NCBI RefSeq assembly: GCF_000219535.2
Contig: NZ_CP007806.1
Coordinates: forward strand, 4,066,501-4,130,500
Source of the DNA: Brevibacillus laterosporus LMG 15441
GTDB taxonomy: Bacteria; Bacillota; Bacilli; Brevibacillales; Brevibacillaceae
Reading direction: 5' to 3'
Length of the DNA stretch: 64,000 bases
The translations under genes were made by a program, and so were the position numbers. The notes beneath the pieces are model-generated. The model was given only the letters and a program-made list of their open reading frames with translations, ran no database searches and was not told where the DNA came from. Shown in pieces: positions 52,294-59,841 of the stretch. Every line of letters starts with the position of its first letter. Positions within the stretch are counted from its first letter, which is position 1.

Positions 52294-52410
52294 GAACCTC
52301 GTTCCTCTCTATTTGATTCATTATGACTGGTAAATTCAGCCTATGGAATAGAAGTTCTCGTTCCATCTACATATTCCTTCATCCTACGACATTTTTTGCT
52401 GACAAAATGA

Positions 52411-52443
52411 AAAGAAAAAAGACGAAACGACAAGTTTCGCCCT
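52411..52443 (-). terminator. terminator of sigma operon 2
   Basis: GACGAAAC/GTTTCGCC stem with T-rich tract on the minus strand, about 85 bases after the anti-sigma stop. Confidence 0.8.
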
Positions 52444-52528
52444 TTCTTCTACTTTTCTAATGTTGCAAACCCTGCATGGTAAGTAAGTCCCTCTGAGGAA
52501 AGCTAGATAATGATGAACTTTGCTCTTA

Positions 52529-53506
52529 TTACTTCGCCTGATTCACCTGTTTTGCCATTTTGAACAACTCTTCTTTCGTAACTAGATTCATCTTAGCTCT
52601 AAGAGAGTATTCCACCTTTGTTCCATTTTTTACCCAGTGTAGGCTGTGATTGCTGTCCCCATTTTTCGAGGAAAAGACGGAGTAAACCGCTTCATTATCC
52701 TCCACCTTTCCTTTTTCCAAAGTATTGGCAAAAGTTCCGACTTTAGATTTCCCTTCCTTTCTAATATCTACCTGTACATATACACTCCCTTTTTCTCCTT
52801 TATACTCCGCCTCTGCATTACGAAGCTTATCTGTTATTGGGATTTCTTGAGCGATATATTCTTTTTTCGTTTTCTCTTGTTCTGCTTTCATCCATGCTTG
52901 ATCATATTTATCGCTCGGATCATAGACTGCTTCCCCCTTTGTGAAAAGAAAACCATTACCTAGCTCGGAGGGTAGCTTGAACAGATTCCCTACTTTTTTT
53001 TCCATGTTCTCCCATGTGGTAAAGGTGAATGGTTTGGACTTCACGTCAATAAAAGGACGTGGGTTCAACTCGTTTTGCTTTTGAAGTTCTGTAATAGGCC
53101 AATAGATGGCAACAGCCGATCCAGGTTTCATTTTCGTGAGAATCTCGTTGCCAGTGTCAAGCTGTCTATATAACTCTTCAGATCTATTGTGGAGTTTTTC
53201 CTTAACCTCTGGTTGCAAATTTTTCATCATTTGTTCTTGCTGATATTCACTTCGTTTTGTGACTTGGGACACTACTTCACCCTTCTCGTTTTTCAGCTCA
53301 ATCGTCTGGATGCCCGCCCACACAGATGATGCTCCTACCAGCAATCCTACAGTCAATAATAGGCCTAATTTCTTTTTCACTTTCTTTTCCTCCTGTCTTT
53401 GATCTGCATATATCGCCTTCATTAGCTTCTTTTTAACATCAATTTTGGGGACTGGCTGCGATGTAAGCAGTTCCTGTATTTGCTCATATGGATCTCTGTC
53501 CTTCAT
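52529..53506 (-). CDS. putative transmembrane anti-sigma factor (pair 2)
   Basis: 325 aa from ATG at 53506 (AAAGGAGGG upstream). Cytosolic N-terminus (~1-45), one helix (KKLGLLLTVGLLVGASSVWAG), then an extracytoplasmic Lys/Glu-rich region of ~250 residues with WPITELQKQNELN and EYKGEKGSVYVQVDI. No domain family was recognised, but the 23-base overlap with the preceding ECF sigma gene and the topology make an anti-sigma role likely. Confidence 0.7.
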   Translation of the reverse strand: MKDRDPYEQIQELLTSQPVPKIDVKKKLMKAIYADQRQEEKKVKKKLGLLLTVGLLVGASSVWAGIQTIELKNEKGEVVSQVTKRSEYQQEQMMKNLQPEVKEKLHNRSEELYRQLDTGNEILTKMKPGSAVAIYWPITELQKQNELNPRPFIDVKSKPFTFTTWENMEKKVGNLFKLPSELGNGFLFTKGEAVYDPSDKYDQAWMKAEQEKTKKEYIAQEIPITDKLRNAEAEYKGEKGSVYVQVDIRKEGKSKVGTFANTLEKGKVEDNEAVYSVFSSKNGDSNHSLHWVKNGTKVEYSLRAKMNLVTKEELFKMAKQVNQAK

Positions 53507-54056
53507 CGAGCATCCCTCCTTTTTTGACAAAGTAATGCTTGCATTTCTTCAAAGCCCGCTCAAATTGCTTGCGTAAGGTTGCAGGATTCTTGTTCATCAA
53601 TTCCGCAATCTCCTTATAATCCTTTTCCTCCAACACCCTCAGAATCAGAAGGGTTCGCTCTTCCGTAGATAGCCTTCTCCAGATGCTAGATAATGGTTCG
53701 CCAAGGTAATGATGATCGATCTCTTCCTCCACATAGTTGCGGCCTTCCTGATCCCTGTTGTAGAAAAAAGGTAGCAAGCGAATTAGCTTCCTGCGCCTCA
53801 ATTGCTTCGCACAATAGTTATAGGCGATTTTGTACAGCCATGCCGAAAAGGACAAGGAGTATGTATACCGATCCAAATTCTTATATGCCCTGAACAAAAC
53901 ATCCTGTACAGCATCTTCTGCTTCCTGTTTGTGACCAAGCATATGATAGCAGTAAGTAAAAATGGGCTGTTGAAAATGATCAATGATGATTTCGAATTTA
54001 TCAAGAGAACCGTTTTTGATCTCTACGATCAGATTCTCTAGCTCTACTTTGTCCAC
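53484..54056 (-). CDS. ECF-type RNA polymerase sigma factor (pair 2)
   Basis: 190 aa from GTG at 54056 (GAGAGGAGG upstream; a longer frame to 54227 is unsupported). Region 2: QEAEDAVQDVLFRAYKNLDRY; region 4: LSTEERTLLILRVLEEKDYKEI with recognition helix NKNPATLRKQFERALKKC. The start of the downstream gene lies inside it, giving coupled translation with the putative anti-sigma factor. The second such pair within 6 kb. Confidence 0.92.
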   Translation of the reverse strand: MDKVELENLIVEIKNGSLDKFEIIIDHFQQPIFTYCYHMLGHKQEAEDAVQDVLFRAYKNLDRYTYSLSFSAWLYKIAYNYCAKQLRRRKLIRLLPFFYNRDQEGRNYVEEEIDHHYLGEPLSSIWRRLSTEERTLLILRVLEEKDYKEIAELMNKNPATLRKQFERALKKCKHYFVKKGGMLDEGQRSI

Positions 54057-54337
54057 TTGTTTGCCTCCTCTCACTATGTATAAACCCTGAGGCAGTCGAT
54101 TTGTGACACTACAATATAAAAAAATACCATAGACTGAAAATCTCAATAGGCCTACACTCAAAAAATTTAGACCTGTGCGTATCAATCGGTATAGATAGGT
54201 GTTTCTTCCGTACTGAGTTGGGAGCATTAGATATAAATACTTGTTGTCCTATAAAATAAGTAATGATATTATGTAGAGTAAAATAATGGTAAAAAATACA
54301 TCAATTTACCAATCGTTAGTGGGAGGGGAATTGCTAT

Positions 54338-55249
54338 ATGCGGAATTCAAAAAGATTTGTTAAGTCAAAGCTCGTTTTAAAAGTTTTCTTTTTGTTCGCT
54401 CTTATCTGCACGGTATTACCACATCAGGCTTCCTTTGCAGCCTCTGATTACAAATCGATATCCTTTTATTTACAAGCTCATCCTGATGACTGGCAGTTAT
54501 TCCGCGGTGATTATGCTTATAACGATTTGCATGCCTCACAAACCAAAGTAGTATTTATTTATACCACAGCAGGTGACGCTGGTTCTGTAAAAGGTTGGTG
54601 GGAAGCCCGTGAACGCGGGGCAGTCGCATCTATTAGAAAAGCACTTAAGCCAACTCCATTAACAATAGATATCGCCCAATTTAACGATCATCCTATCGTC
54701 CGCTATACATCCGGCAATTCCGTAAGCTACTTTTTACGAGTACCAGATGGAATGGATGGGTCTGGGTCTAAAGAATATAATAACGAATCGTTAAGTAAGC
54801 TACGAGACAGCAATAAATCAATAACAGCAGTGGATAAATCAACCACATACACTAGCTGGTCAGACTTTACCTCTACGTTAAAGGAAATCATGGACTATGA
54901 AACAAATGCAGTCGGAGCCAAGCATCCTTGGGTAAATGTGGCGGATAACGATAGTAAGTATAATCCTGGGGATCATATGGATCATAAAGCTACTTCAGAT
55001 GCAATAAGCACTTTTGCAAAAGGGAACTATAATCGAGTCTTATATGTTACGTATGATGTGAAAAATAAGAAGGCAAACATAGGCGGAGCGGCTCTAACGA
55101 ATAAGAAAAATCTTTTCTATGCGTATGCAAATGAGGTTTACAGTCAAACGGTTGCAAACGGTGATCCTGTTGATCAACAGTTGTTTGAGGATGAATGGTA
55201 CTGGTGGGGAAATAAGAGTTATTCCAGAAATATTAAGTATGATCAGTAG
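54338..55249 (+). CDS. secreted PIG-L family deacetylase-like protein
   Basis: 303 aa, ATG with GGGAGGGG upstream. Signal peptide (KSKLVLKVFFLFALICTVLP ... SFAA). The zinc motif AHPDDWQLF (~47-55) and a later HMDHKATSDA (~216) give the His/Asp/Asp/His set of PIG-L/LmbE deacetylases, which remove N-acetyl groups from amino-sugar substrates. The middle part (HPIVRYTSGNSVSYFLRVPDGM, split) is less typical. Export suggests action on a cell-wall or environmental glycan. Single gene with a terminator directly after it. Confidence 0.82.
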   Translation: MRNSKRFVKSKLVLKVFFLFALICTVLPHQASFAASDYKSISFYLQAHPDDWQLFRGDYAYNDLHASQTKVVFIYTTAGDAGSVKGWWEARERGAVASIRKALKPTPLTIDIAQFNDHPIVRYTSGNSVSYFLRVPDGMDGSGSKEYNNESLSKLRDSNKSITAVDKSTTYTSWSDFTSTLKEIMDYETNAVGAKHPWVNVADNDSKYNPGDHMDHKATSDAISTFAKGNYNRVLYVTYDVKNKKANIGGAALTNKKNLFYAYANEVYSQTVANGDPVDQQLFEDEWYWWGNKSYSRNIKYDQ

Positions 55250-55257
55250 TCAGATAG

Positions 55258-55295
55258 AAAAAGCTCTCTTACATGTAAAGAGAGCTTTCTTGTTT
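55258..55295 (+). terminator. terminator of the PIG-L gene
   Basis: AAGCTCTCTT/AAGAGAGCTT hairpin with a T-rich tail, 9 bases after the stop. Confidence 0.88.
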
Positions 55296-55547
55296 TCATC
55301 TATTATGATAAGAAGTAAAACTCCATTTCCCCCTCATGTAAGCGGTTGGATTTTTCACTTATAATGTGCCGTCTTTATTCCCCTATTAATTCAGCAAAAC
55401 AGATTTTGTTACACTCCAGCTTCAAAATTGGTTCTTTCGAAATAAAAAACGAAAAAACCACCTGCTACACCTCTCTTGATGACTTTTCAAAAACTAGAAC
55501 TTAACATCTTATTGCCGCTAAATAGTATGTATTAGAAGGAAGCTTTT

Positions 55548-55973
55548 TTATTCATTCCAATTCCACAATCCTTGTCTTCCTCTCACTGAGATTCGTTCTA
55601 TTTGCTTTACATTCGTTAATTTCCAAGCGAATCGCCCTAGTTCATACCATCCAAAAGCGTATTCATTTCCCTCTATCCGGTGCTTTGAATCTCCAGCTAA
55701 AGCATAAAAGCCGGTATGTTCTTTCACTTGCAAGCACTCTGTAAGCAGACATGTCCCAACAATTGCTCCAGTCGGTAGGTCATCCGCGGTTAATCCATAT
55801 TTGGCTAAAACAGATCGAAATGGCTCCTGCTTACATGCGTCCTTATCCACCTTCTTGCCAGCATGGATTGCTAATTCTCCTCGATAATTCGTGCGCCAGC
55901 CCCGGGTCTCGAATTCCTTTTCTCCTAGGGCAATAAGCGTGGCCCATGGCTGATGTATCGTAATTGCCTTCAC
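55548..55973 (-). CDS. ASCH domain protein
   Basis: 141 aa from GTG at 55973 (GAGGAGG eight bases upstream). The start KAITIHQPWATLIALGEKEFETRGW with RGELAIHAGK and the late FAWKLTNVKQIERI are the ASCH-domain hallmarks, a PUA-like fold that binds RNA or modified nucleosides (related small ASCH enzymes hydrolyse N4-acetylcytidine). Substrate not known. Single gene. Confidence 0.88.
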   Translation of the reverse strand: MKAITIHQPWATLIALGEKEFETRGWRTNYRGELAIHAGKKVDKDACKQEPFRSVLAKYGLTADDLPTGAIVGTCLLTECLQVKEHTGFYALAGDSKHRIEGNEYAFGWYELGRFAWKLTNVKQIERISVRGRQGLWNWNE

Positions 55974-56228
55974 TCTTCCTACCTCCTCAAAAACGATCAA
56001 TCTCAAATCTCACGTCACCAATCATGTCTCTCTTTGCCCGTCTCTCACACCCCATTGCACGACGGACAAAATTCTAATCCCTCTTGTATCATTATTACAC
56101 ACTGTTTGTCTATTTCTTGGCAAAAAATTTCATGACCCACTTGCTCATTCCATTTTCATTCTTATCTGAAAGCCCAGGCACGGACAATAACAATATCTTC
56201 GCTGACTCATCCTTCTTGTAAAAGGGGT

Positions 56229-56474
56229 AACCTCCGATTTACATATCCCGAAATGAATTTGGAAATTGCTTCAGTAGGGAACTTTTTATTACTTTCCGGA
56301 TCGGAGAAAGCCCTTGCTCCTTTTAAAGCTACAATAGCTACCTTTGTTGTAGATTCTCTGGATGAATTTGCAGCCGATTTTAAAGAAAACGGTCTTTCAT
56401 TTATTCCAGAGCCTAAACAGGTGCCTACAGGAAAAAGCATGACTGTCCAGCATCCTGATGGAGCTATTGTTTAA
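56229..56474 (+). pseudogene. decayed VOC (glyoxalase-fold) gene
   Basis: The frame reads FTYPEMNLEIASVGNFLLLSG ... TIATFVVDSLDEFAADF ... VPTGKSMTVQHPDG, the middle and end of a VOC-family protein of usually ~125 aa. The first ~40 residues are missing and no start signal is present. The end reads GAIV-stop-YVEHS: TAA replaces the expected Glu codon of the family's VEYVEH end. So it is both 5'-truncated and carries a nonsense change. Confidence 0.75.
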
Positions 56475-56552
56475 TACGTTGAACATAGTTGTTACCCCTG
56501 TCATTCGGAAGATTCAATAAAACAAGAAAGCCCCAAGCCTTTAAGAAGTTGA

Positions 56553-56595
56553 GAAAAAGCCCTCCGACGACTATCAACTGCCGAAAGAGGGCCTT
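56553..56595 (-). terminator. terminator of the DHFR-like gene
   Basis: AAGGCCCTC/GAGGGCTT stem (one bulge) followed by TTTTT on the minus strand, 40 bases after the stop. Confidence 0.75.
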
Positions 56596-56633
56596 GCTGG
56601 TATTTCATTTTCTTCCCAGATGCATCGTTTATT

Positions 56634-57167
56634 TTAGCTTTTTTTGTGTTTCACCTTATAATGGATCTGGACAAATTGCCCATAGCGTTTTGTTCCCTGT
56701 AAGAGTAAATCTATTTGTGGATTTTTTTCTGTAAATAAAGGAATGCCAGAGCCCAAAATATGAGGTGTAACTGTAATCATGTACTCGTCAATTAGATTTT
56801 CTTTCATAAAAGTATCAAGAATTGCAGCTCCACCGATCATCCATATGTTAGCCCCTTCCTGTTCCTTTAGCTTTTTAGTGAAATCAACTACATTTTCGTT
56901 TACAAATTCGACATACTCATTTGAACCTTGTTCTGAAGTTGAAAACACATAACACTTTTTATCCGAATATGGGAACACTTCCGTTATTTTTCTTACATAC
57001 TCATAGGTGTTTTTCCCCATAATCGTTGTATCAATCGATTGATACATTTCCAAATAACCATTGTCACCTTCTCCCTCTGTTTCGAATAACCATTGTAAAT
57101 CATCATCTTCCTTAGCAATAAACCCATCTAAGCTTGCTGCAATAAACAAAATAATGTCCCTTGGCAT
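56634..57167 (-). CDS. dihydrofolate reductase family protein (RibD C-terminal type)
   Basis: 177 aa, ATG with AAAAGGGG upstream. IILFIAASLDGFIAKEDDDLQWL, MGKNTYEYV, IWMIGGAAILDTFM and ITVTPHILGSGIPLF are the standard motifs of the YwjB/RibD-C group, an NADPH-binding fold related to DHFR but usually with unknown substrates. It is divergent from the WYL regulator gene at 57280 with ~110 bases between, so that regulator may control it. Confidence 0.88.
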   Translation of the reverse strand: MPRDIILFIAASLDGFIAKEDDDLQWLFETEGEGDNGYLEMYQSIDTTIMGKNTYEYVRKITEVFPYSDKKCYVFSTSEQGSNEYVEFVNENVVDFTKKLKEQEGANIWMIGGAAILDTFMKENLIDEYMITVTPHILGSGIPLFTEKNPQIDLLLQGTKRYGQFVQIHYKVKHKKS

Positions 57168-57279
57168 CGTTAGTCCCCTTTTTTCAAAATGTCCTTCCCC
57201 TTAAAACACGTAAGGCAGGTTTTATACTAACCTTAAAACATGACAATTTCTGACACGTAAAACAAGAAGGGTGAGATAT

Positions 57280-58221
57280 ATGTCAAAAGCCAAGCGTTTA
57301 TTAGATATCCTTATGTTTGTAACTACGAAAAGAAAATTTACAGCACAAGAATTAGCTGACGAATTTAACATATCAGTCCGAACCATTCATAGGTATTTGT
57401 TAGATTTAAGTGATATGGGGCTATCAATCTATGCAGAACAAGGACGAAACGGCGGATATACAGTATTAACGGATCGCATTCTCCCCCCTGTTTTATTTAC
57501 AGAGGAAGAAGCCGTCTCCATTTTTTTTGCCTTTCAATCTTTCCATTATTATCGTAACCTTCCATTTGATACTGAAATCAATTCGGTTGCACATAAGCTC
57601 TATCATTCGCTTTCCAGTGATTCGAAAGTAAAAGTAGATAAAATTCGCTCCTATATCACTTTTTGGAATCCCAAAAGAAGCATAGAGGCCCCCTATCTAA
57701 CCGATATGCTAGAAGCCTCTATTGCAAATAAAAATGTACATATTCAGTATGAATCGAAGTCGGGTACCACGACAAAATACATACACCCCATTGGAGTATA
57801 TGCTCATAATGGATTATGGTATCTCCCTGCTTATGATTACAACAAACAAAAAATATTATTATTTCGTATCGACCGTATTCTTTCTATTTTGTCCACAGAT
57901 GAAAATGAAGCAGATTTTATGAATTTAGAAGAATGGTTTATTTCTAATCAAGTAAAAAATCCGATTCGCTTACATGTTCTCCTTTCAAGAGAAGGAGTAC
58001 GTCAATGTAAAAGTGCCCCTGAGCTAGAAGGCTATGTAACAACACAGGAAGACGGAACTGGATATATTGATTCATTGATAGAGGAAAGTGAAATCTCTTA
58101 TATCGCTCCGCTATTTTATAGATTGGGGGGTCATGCACAAATAAAAGAACCAAGGGATTTAATAGACAAATTGCGATTGCAGGCACGGGAAATTTTACGT
58201 ATTTATGCGGGGGAAGAATAG
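57280..58221 (+). CDS. YafY-type HTH/WYL transcriptional regulator
   Basis: 313 aa from ATG at 57280 (AGAAGG upstream; GTG at 57271 would be too close to it). N-terminal winged helix of HTH_11 type (KRKFTAQELADEFNISVRTIHRYL, split ~14-40), then a WYL domain (~130-310: IHPIGVYAHNGLWYLPAYDYN) and a C-terminal WCX-like part. WYL domains bind small ligands or nucleic acid. Its orientation suggests control of the divergent DHFR-like gene. Confidence 0.9.
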   Translation: MSKAKRLLDILMFVTTKRKFTAQELADEFNISVRTIHRYLLDLSDMGLSIYAEQGRNGGYTVLTDRILPPVLFTEEEAVSIFFAFQSFHYYRNLPFDTEINSVAHKLYHSLSSDSKVKVDKIRSYITFWNPKRSIEAPYLTDMLEASIANKNVHIQYESKSGTTTKYIHPIGVYAHNGLWYLPAYDYNKQKILLFRIDRILSILSTDENEADFMNLEEWFISNQVKNPIRLHVLLSREGVRQCKSAPELEGYVTTQEDGTGYIDSLIEESEISYIAPLFYRLGGHAQIKEPRDLIDKLRLQAREILRIYAGEE

Positions 58222-58302
58222 AGCTTAGATAGAGAACATTTCAATTTGCTAGGAGAATAACCATTTTCTCTCCCAAGGATGAGGATCTAGCCTCGATACA
58301 AA

Positions 58303-58328
58303 GAAAAAGCCCTCAAAAAGGGACTTTC
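58303..58328 (+). terminator. weak terminator after the WYL regulator
   Basis: AAAGCCCT/AGGGACTTT hairpin with one mismatch and a short T-tract. Confidence 0.5.
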
Positions 58329-58382
58329 CTCATCATTGGAATCACTTTTTGAGATGCCTATCAGAGCCAAAAGATCAGATTC

Positions 58383-58813
58383 TCAATAGGTAAAATATCC
58401 AAGAAGATTGATTGAAAAACCTGCGTTATTTATATACTTTACAGTGTATGTTCCAGGTTGCAGACAAAATTGTTTTGAAGTGGTTCCCCTTGAATATATC
58501 CCATCAAAAAAATAAATCTGTCCATTGTCCCCTATTATATTAACAGAGGTGCTAAAAGAGCCTCTTCTTTGAGGATCGGATGTTGTTTGATTAACATTGA
58601 GCGTCCCACAAAAGTAGAACCAACTGTCGCCCTTATCGGTGCATCTTTACAATAGCTATTAGCAAAAATTAAACAAATAATTTTCATGTGGCTGCACTTT
58701 CTGTTGTTGACCAGCCTCAACTGATTTACTAGGCTCTGCTTGTGCAGAAGGAACTAATGCGAATACCATCATTGCGGCTATCAAGCCTTTGAACACTCTT
58801 TTTTCATTTTCAT
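58383..58813 (-). pseudogene. broken secreted-protein gene, paralogue of the 47065-47508 gene
   Basis: Starting at ATG 58807 or 58813 (AGGGGG upstream) the frame gives MKK and then runs to a stop. One extra A in the six-A run would restore a signal peptide (FKGLIAAMMVFALVPSAQA). A second frame change after LFNFC leads into KGDSWFYFCGTLNVNQTTS ... GTTSKQFCLQPGTYTVKY ... LLGYFTY, which ends in a proper stop at 58383. The C-terminal LQPGTYT motif matches the secreted protein at 47065-47508. At least two lesions make it a pseudogene unless these are base-calling errors. Confidence 0.75.
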
Positions 58814-58991
58814 GCCCCCTGTATATCGCATTTTATTACATTTATAAAACATAATACATCAAATTAGATAACAATATATTTTTTCAAAAAATCTAATGAA
58901 TGAAGCGATTGTAAATCATCATATATAAATGCATTCACTACTACATAAAAATGGAATCTTTAAAGAGCTCAAGCTTTCACTTTATAAACGT

Positions 58992-59025
58992 AAAAAGACG
59001 CTCTTAAATAAAAGGGCGTCTTTTT
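58992..59025. terminator. orphan bidirectional terminator
   Basis: AAAAAGACGC/GCGTCTTTTT stem with an ~11-base loop. It lies in the 58814-59349 intergenic region, in which I see no gene. It may have served the decayed gene at 59350-59660. Confidence 0.7.
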
Positions 59026-59349
59026 CTTTGGGCAAAGGATATGATGATTACATAAATATATGTTCTTGTTAGTAAGAGAGCTGTTTTAAAATTCCGGGCA
59101 TTTTTTATCCTAAGCTATCAGGATATTCCTATGTTTAAATTATACCTATTACTTAAGTAAAACAGACAATCCCTGAGATAGGATATCCGGCTTGTGTCTT
59201 TTTACAGAGATGAAAATGCCTTTAGTGAGAAAATCTTTTAAAAATATAATACTTTCCACATATATTTTACTGAAGAAAAAACTCAAATTTTTGGAAACAA
59301 AAAAAGAGAACAAAAAAATTTCGTCCCCAATCCATCTCTAAGTTAGTAT

Positions 59350-59660
59350 TTAAGAGCCTGTACTAGTAAATGAAACAGCCGTACATTTTATCCCCAAATA
59401 GGAATAATCAATCGTCACTGTAGTGATTGGTTCTTCTTGTTTCAGCATTAAAGCATACCTCGCACCTTGATACTTATTATCATATGAAATAAGTGTGTAT
59501 TTACTTATAATAGCGTTTTGAATATTGATTGAATCGAATTTTTTCTATCAAAACTTTCTGATTTCGAATAAAATTCTTTTTTATCCTTTTTTAGTTGAAT
59601 TTTTGCTTTTAAAGGTTGTTTCTGATTGGCCTCAACATTTTTGATTTTTATGTCTGCCAT
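59350..59660 (-). pseudogene. frameshifted small gene
   Basis: ATG at 59660 (GAGG upstream) reads ADIKIKNVEANQKQPLKAKI ... KSESFDRK, then breaks. Adding one A to the six-A run near 59535 joins it to a second open frame (KKFDSINIQNAIISKYTLIS ... ARYALMLKQEEPITTVTIDY ... AVSFTSTGS) ending at TAA 59350. Joined length is about 104 residues of beta-rich sequence, with no recognised family. Same type of lesion (single A loss) as the neighbouring pseudogene. Confidence 0.65.
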
Positions 59661-59756
59661 CCCATCCTCAATTAATCAAGTATAGGCGTTTCCCCATAAC
59701 ATGACATGTGCCTGTAGCAAAACTTTGGACGTGTATTTCTCATGCTGGGCACATAG

Positions 59757-59800
59757 AAAATTATCCGCTCAGAGAGACAAACTCTGAGCGGATAAACTTA
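59757..59800 (-). terminator. strong terminator of the repeat-protein gene
   Basis: Perfect 14-bp stem (TTATCCGCTCAGAG and complement) with a 7-base loop, then a T-rich tract on the minus strand; about 45 bases after the stop. Confidence 0.9.
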
Positions 59801-59841
59801 ATTCTTCTTTAATCTTTAATTACCAATTTTATCGCCATTGT

